Below, one piece after another: positions 61,101-64,000 of a stretch of 64,000 nt of DNA. Source of the stretch: DATKJS01 sp050015275 (GTDB lineage: Bacteria; Acidobacteriota; Aminicenantia; Aminicenantales; Saccharicenantaceae); contig JBEKBS010000001.1 of the NCBI GenBank assembly GCA_050015275.1, positions 1-64,000 of the forward strand. The letters run 5' to 3'. A program made the translations under genes and the position numbers. The notes under the pieces were generated by a model, which did not search any database, had not been told where the DNA came from, and worked only from the letters and a program-made list of their open reading frames with translations. Every line of letters begins with the position of its first letter. The first letter of the stretch is position 1.

Positions 61101-61307
61101 GCCCGGAGGAAGATCGACTTCGTCATCTCCATTCCCAATCCGGCCAAGCGGATTGAGTTCGACTCCGATTACCGCCTGAGGCGGATGGCCGTGGACTTCT
61201 CCATCCCGATCCTGACCAACCTCCAGGTGGCCGACCTTTTCGTCAACGCCATCGCCGACCACCCCCTCGAAAGCCTCGCGGCCAAGCACTGGGCCGAGTA
61301 CGAATAG
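58110..61307 (+). CDS. carB: Carbamoyl-phosphate synthase large subunit
   Basis: A 1065-residue enzyme with two ATP-grasp halves. LILGSGALKIGEAGEFDYSG opens the first and VMVLGSGSYSIGSSVEFDW the second; an MGS-like allosteric domain ends the protein. It makes carbamoyl phosphate from bicarbonate, ammonia and two ATP. The ATG overlaps the carA stop as ATGA. Full length and motifs are normal, so no fusion or break is suspected. Confidence 0.96.
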   Translation: MRKPRRVLILGSGALKIGEAGEFDYSGSQAIKALKEEGVEVVLVNPNIATIQTSEHLADRVYFLPVTPYFTEKVIARERPDGILLSFGGQTALNCGVALSRSGVLRKHKVPVLGSPMEAIEKTEDRELFNRALAECRLKTPRGIAVRTVEEGLRAAGSIGYPVMARVAYALGGKGSGMSATPRELREALRKAFASAPQVLIEEYLAGWKEIEYEVVRDRADNCITVCNMENFDPMGIHTGESIIIAPSQTLTNEEYHRLREISIRAVRHLGIVGECNIQFALNPRNGDYRIIEVNARLSRSSALASKATGYPLAFVAAKLVLGHLLPDLPNSITKVTSACFEPALDYLVVKIPRWDLKKFGRVSKKIGSEMKSVGEVMAVGRSFEEAIQKAARMLQIGMYGLVANENYSFENLEKELRHPTDERLFGIAEALKKGMTVPRIHELTRIDRWFLHKIKNIVDCEARIRGRKLGAIPPDLLLEAKRKGFSDKQIALISGSTEMRVRRKRKQAGIVPAVKQIDTLAAEYPARTNYLYVTYNGREDDVAFRNGRGGSKKVMVLGSGSYSIGSSVEFDWCCVNAALALKEMGYMTLMVNYNPETVSTDYDICDRLYFDELSFERVLDIYEKEKPLGILLSMGGQIPNNIALKCHRAGMRVLGTPPASIDRAENRYKFSKLLDELGVDQPEWKELRNPREAKAFSRSIGYPVLIRPSYVLSGAAMSIVFNERYLDRYLQKASRVTPEYPVVISKFIMNAKEIELDAVADRGNVIASAIIEHVENAGVHSGDATMVLPPQKLYIETIRRIREIGREIARALRISGPFNIQFIAKDNEIKVIECNLRASRSFPFVSKVARTNFIELAVAAMMGQPVRNRKTTLDLNYVGVKAPQFSFSRLKGADPILGVEMASTGEVACLGDDIHEAFLKALLSAGFTLPRKNVLLTIGGETSKHRFLEPARKLHALGLHLYATEHTSNFLRENGVPNTRLFKVHEKRDPNIRDYIARRKIDFVISIPNPAKRIEFDSDYRLRRMAVDFSIPILTNLQVADLFVNAIADHPLESLAAKHWAEYE

Positions 61308-61319
61308 GCCTGTCCGTGC

Positions 61320-61349
61320 TTGTGGCGTGCTCATCTTCTCGACTATAAT
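61320..61349 (+). promoter_or_regulatory. Promoter of the SH3/beta-barrel protein
   Basis: TTGTGG and a perfect TATAAT are separated by 18 bases; the expected start leaves about eight bases before the ATG. Confidence 0.65.
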
Positions 61350-61363
61350 GCTATCCGAGTGAG

Positions 61364-62554
61364 ATGAGCATGAACTCGAAAAAGATCGCCACCCTTTTCA
61401 TTCTCGTGCTTTTCCTCGGCGGGCTGTCCGTGTTCGCGGCCCAGGACGCGGCCGCGCGAGTGATAAAACTGAAAGTCAGCGCCGAACAGGCCAACCTCCG
61501 GGAAAAGCCCGACATCGGGAGCGCCGTCGTCCAGCAGATCCCCGAGGGCACGGTCCTCGAAGCCGACCGGAAAGAAGGGGAATGGTATCTCGTCCGCTAC
61601 ACCCTCGAGGACGGCGGGGTCATCGCCGGGTACATCCACGAGAGCCTCGTCACCGTCATGAACCCGTCACAGGCCCCGGAGCGGAAACCGGAAAGGGAAC
61701 CGCGGCCCGTCTCAGGGCCAGCGAAGCTGCCCCTGGGTGACCGGCCGAGCGCCAGGCCCAGTTGGCCCGAAAGCCTGGTTCCCATCGACGTCTTTTTGTC
61801 CGCCGGCGGCAGCACGATCGTCGCCGACGACTTCAACCAGGGGGCCGCAGGGCTCGCAGGGTCGAACGCGGCTTTACTCGGCATCCCGGCCAGCGGCTCG
61901 GTCGGCGCGCTCCGCCTGGCTTACCTTCTCGGCTTCGAAGTCTTCTACAGGATCAGTCCCCGCCTCTCGGTCGGCTTGGGCATGGATTACCTGACGGGCC
62001 GGCGCTCGAGCCAGGTCAGCTACCCGAGCGGGGACCTTTCCCTCTTCGTCCCCAGCACGACGACCAAGCCGATCGTTGAGGCTATCCCCCTCAAGGTGGG
62101 TATCCGTTACTACCCTCGTCCGGACTTCTACATCCGGGGGAGCTTCGCCTACTACTCGGTCAAGGCGGGATACGACTACACGTTCGTGGCGTCCCAAGAC
62201 AGCTGGCAGGAATGGAAAGGGTGGGCAAAGGCCCATGTCCTGGGGATGGAGGTCGCGGTCGGCGGCGAGTGGAGGATCGGCCCGCGCCTCCTCTTTTTCT
62301 CCGAAGCGGGGTTCCGGCTGGCTCAGCTCGACAATTTCAAAGGCACGGACGCATACCGGAGTTCGGACGGCTCGTCCTCGACCGAGGCCGGGTCCCTGTG
62401 GTATTACCAAGCGCTGGGCGCCGACGGGCGGAGTTACAATCTCCTCTTCGTCCGTTCAGCCGAGCCATCCGGGTCCGGCATCCTCGGCGCCCGCAAGGCC
62501 GGGCTCAACCTGAGCGGGACGATCCTCAGGGCCGGGGTCAAATTCCACTTCTGA
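61364..62554 (+). CDS. Exported SH3-domain and beta-barrel protein
   Basis: A 396-residue exported protein. A signal peptide (IATLFILVLFLGGLSVFAA) is followed by a bacterial SH3 domain (residues 30-95: KLKVSAEQANLREKPDIGS) and a Pro-rich linker. The last 260 residues form an outer-membrane-like barrel with alternating strands and a C-terminal Phe (AGVKFHF). It may bind cell wall through SH3 and anchor in the outer membrane. Its function is unknown. Confidence 0.85.
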   Translation: MSMNSKKIATLFILVLFLGGLSVFAAQDAAARVIKLKVSAEQANLREKPDIGSAVVQQIPEGTVLEADRKEGEWYLVRYTLEDGGVIAGYIHESLVTVMNPSQAPERKPEREPRPVSGPAKLPLGDRPSARPSWPESLVPIDVFLSAGGSTIVADDFNQGAAGLAGSNAALLGIPASGSVGALRLAYLLGFEVFYRISPRLSVGLGMDYLTGRRSSQVSYPSGDLSLFVPSTTTKPIVEAIPLKVGIRYYPRPDFYIRGSFAYYSVKAGYDYTFVASQDSWQEWKGWAKAHVLGMEVAVGGEWRIGPRLLFFSEAGFRLAQLDNFKGTDAYRSSDGSSSTEAGSLWYYQALGADGRSYNLLFVRSAEPSGSGILGARKAGLNLSGTILRAGVKFHF

Positions 62555-62623
62555 GGCTGCGGGTGGCCCTAACGACTGCTCCTCTTTCTCCGTGAAAGAA
62601 GCTCCGTTTTTCGCCGCGCTCGC

Positions 62624-62652
62624 TTGACGTGAAGCATCAGCAGGGCTATCCT
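62624..62652 (+). promoter_or_regulatory. Promoter of the Trm112-like gene
   Basis: TTGACG and TATCCT are separated by 17 bases, about 20 bases before the ATG. Confidence 0.55.
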
Positions 62653-62669
62653 TGAACGGAGAGGACATC

Positions 62670-62858
62670 ATGGCCTTGAACCCAAAACTCCTGAGCATTC
62701 TGGCCTGCCCGCTCTGCAAGACCGAGGTCAAGCTCACGGCCGACGAGAAGGGCTTGAGATGCGTGACCTGCTATCGTGTCTTTCCCATCCGGGACGATAT
62801 CCCCGTCATGCTCATCGACGAAGCGGCCATCGAGCCTGGCCGCCCCGTCAAGGGATGA
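62670..62858 (+). CDS. Trm112-like zinc-ribbon protein (UPF0434/YcaR family)
   Basis: A 62-residue protein. NPKLLSILACPLCKTEVKL and the later CVTCYRVFPIRDDIPVML are the two Cys pairs and the family ending. Relatives activate methyltransferases or have unknown roles. The start at 62670 has GGAGAGG upstream. It precedes purF but has its own promoter. Confidence 0.9.
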   Translation: MALNPKLLSILACPLCKTEVKLTADEKGLRCVTCYRVFPIRDDIPVMLIDEAAIEPGRPVKG

Positions 62859-62920
62859 AGGCGAGGGAGGACTCCACCCTTTGACGGTGCTAGGCCTTCC
62901 AGGCCTTGGCCCCGTCAAGG
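62842..62920 (+). promoter_or_regulatory. Competing hairpins before purF
   Basis: CCTTTGACGG at 62878 can pair with CCGTCAAGG at 62912-62920, enclosing an inner AGGCCT/AGGCCT stem. The same CCGTCAAGG occurs at 62845-62853 as part of a 12-base direct repeat, so the middle segment could pair with either side. No T tract follows. Confidence 0.4.
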
Positions 62921-62968
62921 CCTGACCTGTCCCCGGCTCCCTCTATTTATTTTGCGTCCCGAATCCCT

Positions 62969-62974
62969 TATAAT
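62969..62974 (+). promoter_or_regulatory. purF -10 box
   Basis: A perfect TATAAT lies eight bases before the purF ATG, implying a leaderless mRNA. No convincing -35 box or ribosome site is seen. Confidence 0.55.
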
Positions 62975-62982
62975 GAACAATC

Positions 62983-64000
62983 ATGTGCGGCGTCATCGGG
63001 ATGTGGGCCAACGATTTCGTCGTCCGCGACCTGTACCAGGGCCTTCTGGCCATGCAGCACCGGGGCCAGGACGCCGCGGGCGTCATCACCTATGACGGGC
63101 GGTTCCATACGCAGAAGGGCAACGGCCTGGTCCGCGACATCTTCACCGTCGAGGCGATCCAGCACCTCCGAGGCCCGATCGGGATCGGCCACACCCGCTA
63201 CCCGACCATCGGCGGCGGGGGCGGCGAGGACGCCCAGCCCTTTCAGCTCAACTCCCCGTTCGGCATCATCATGGCCCACAACGGGAACGTGGCCAACCAC
63301 CGGGAGCTCAAGGAGGAGCTTTTTGAGAAGCACCACCGGCTCCTCAACTCCGACTGCGACGTCGAGATCATCCTCAACATTTTCGCCGAATCCCTGGCCC
63401 ACGAGAAGGCCCGCGTCCTGGAGCCGGAGCATATCTACCGGGCGGTCGAGAGCGTTTTTCAGAAGGTCAAAGGCAGCTACTCGGTCGTCGCCTACATCGC
63501 CGAGCAGGGGCTGGTGGCTTTCCGGGACCCCTACGGGATCAAGCCCCTGGCTTACGGCGTCCGGAAGGACGGCCTCCTGCCGTCCTACGCCTTCGCCTCG
63601 GAAACCGTCACTCTCAACATCATGAATTTCGGCGACATCCGGGACGTCGAGGCCGGGCAGGCCGTCTTCCTCGACAAGGGCCGGCGCCTCCACAAGAAAA
63701 AACTGGCCCACTGCGCCCATTCCCCGTGCCTCTTTGAATGGGTCTACTTCGCCCGGCCGGACTCTTTCATCGACAAGGTCAACGTCTACAAGTGCCGGGT
63801 CAACCTGGGCCGTTTCCTGGCCGCGGAGATCAGGAGGCGGAAGCTCGGGATCGACGTTGTCGTGCCCGTGCCGGACTCGGCCAGGGACGCGGCCATCGAG
63901 ATCGCCCGGAGGCTCAACCTCAAGTACAGCGAGGCCTTGGTCAAGAACCGGTACATCGGCCGGACCTTCATCATGCCGAGCGTCGACAAGCGGAAAGACT
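62983..64000 (+). CDS. purF: Amidophosphoribosyltransferase, cut by the right edge
   Basis: The first 339 codons of PurF, which makes phosphoribosylamine from PRPP and glutamine, the first step of purine synthesis. The catalytic Cys is residue 2 (MCGVIGMW), so no propeptide is needed. The glutaminase domain has MQHRGQDAAGV, IGHTRYPTIG and MAHNGNVANH, and FRDPYGIKPLAYG links to the phosphoribosyltransferase domain, which begins in view (VVVPVPDSARDAA). The PRPP loop lies beyond the window. The promoter is so close that translation is probably leaderless. Confidence 0.95.
   Translation, partial: MCGVIGMWANDFVVRDLYQGLLAMQHRGQDAAGVITYDGRFHTQKGNGLVRDIFTVEAIQHLRGPIGIGHTRYPTIGGGGGEDAQPFQLNSPFGIIMAHNGNVANHRELKEELFEKHHRLLNSDCDVEIILNIFAESLAHEKARVLEPEHIYRAVESVFQKVKGSYSVVAYIAEQGLVAFRDPYGIKPLAYGVRKDGLLPSYAFASETVTLNIMNFGDIRDVEAGQAVFLDKGRRLHKKKLAHCAHSPCLFEWVYFARPDSFIDKVNVYKCRVNLGRFLAAEIRRRKLGIDVVVPVPDSARDAAIEIARRLNLKYSEALVKNRYIGRTFIMPSVDKRKD

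Noticed and set aside
1..64000. CRISPR arrays, insertion sequences, rRNA genes and a replication origin
   Set aside because: No regularly spaced repeats, transposase, terminal inverted repeats or rRNA-like sequence were seen.

Overview
The window is a GC-rich bacterial chromosome segment with tightly packed genes, many overlapping by 1-30 bases, and frequent GTG or TTG starts. No taxonomic marker is present. The gene set combines an NAD-linked [NiFe] hydrogenase, NuoEFG-like and Nfn flavoproteins, [FeFe]-hydrogenase-like sensor proteins, two unrelated glutamate dehydrogenases, and HD-GYP and DUF1573 proteins. This fits an anaerobic fermenter of an uncultured lineage such as Candidatus Aminicenantota or a relative; that placement is inference.

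Layout. 1-3.7 kb (minus): the edge of a secreted protein, ammonium transporter AmtB, and a NarL-type two-component pair. 3.9-10.9 kb (plus): a five-gene operon of NuoE-, NuoF- and NuoG-like subunits followed by split NfnA- and NfnB-like genes, with no hydrogenase catalytic subunit. 10.9-12.4 kb: an AT-richer, gene-poor strip with a membrane/winged-helix protein and an excisionase-like remnant. 12.4-13.7 kb: a small membrane protein, tRNA-Glu, tRNA-Lys and a lipoprotein. 13.9-19.9 kb (plus): a complete group 3d-type hydrogenase (hoxEF fusion, hoxU, hoxY, hoxH), its maturation protease, hypB and hypA. 27-19.9 kb (minus): a redox-signalling operon of a Cys-rich response regulator, an [FeFe]-hydrogenase-like histidine kinase, a receiver protein and a receiver/PAS kinase, ending in a fused NfnAB. 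27.1-30.5 kb: a two-subunit TPP decarboxylase, an HndB-like protein and a hexameric-type glutamate dehydrogenase. 30.9-34.7 kb (plus): a six-gene operon of DRTGG, HATPase, [FeFe]-hydrogenase-like, DRTGG, PHP and HATPase proteins. 34.9-37.8 kb: a large NAD-type glutamate dehydrogenase. 42.8-37.8 kb (minus): an Rrf2 regulator, a phosphate-type porin and pstSCAB.

The strongest new observation is at 42.9-43.35 kb. A fluoride riboswitch aptamer starts about seven bases after a good promoter. It precedes a short ORF and a 67-residue two-helix membrane protein instead of a recognisable CrcB/Fluc or CLC-F exporter. The gene just upstream on the same strand is enolase, the classic fluoride-inhibited enzyme.

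The rest is largely housekeeping: MgtC-family protein, RdgB, a ComEA-like protein, XerC/D, TopA, DprA, a CNT nucleoside transporter, DUF167, DUF1573, an HD-GYP protein paired with a larger partner sharing its N-terminal domain, carAB (carA apparently starting at ATC), an SH3/beta-barrel protein, a Trm112-like protein and purF, which runs off the right edge. Several promoters lie so close to the start codon that the transcripts should be leaderless or nearly so.

Functionally, the first 35 kb holds the parts to move electrons between H2, NADH, NADPH and ferredoxin, to couple NADPH and NADH to glutamate, and to sense the redox state with iron-sulfur proteins related to [FeFe] hydrogenases.
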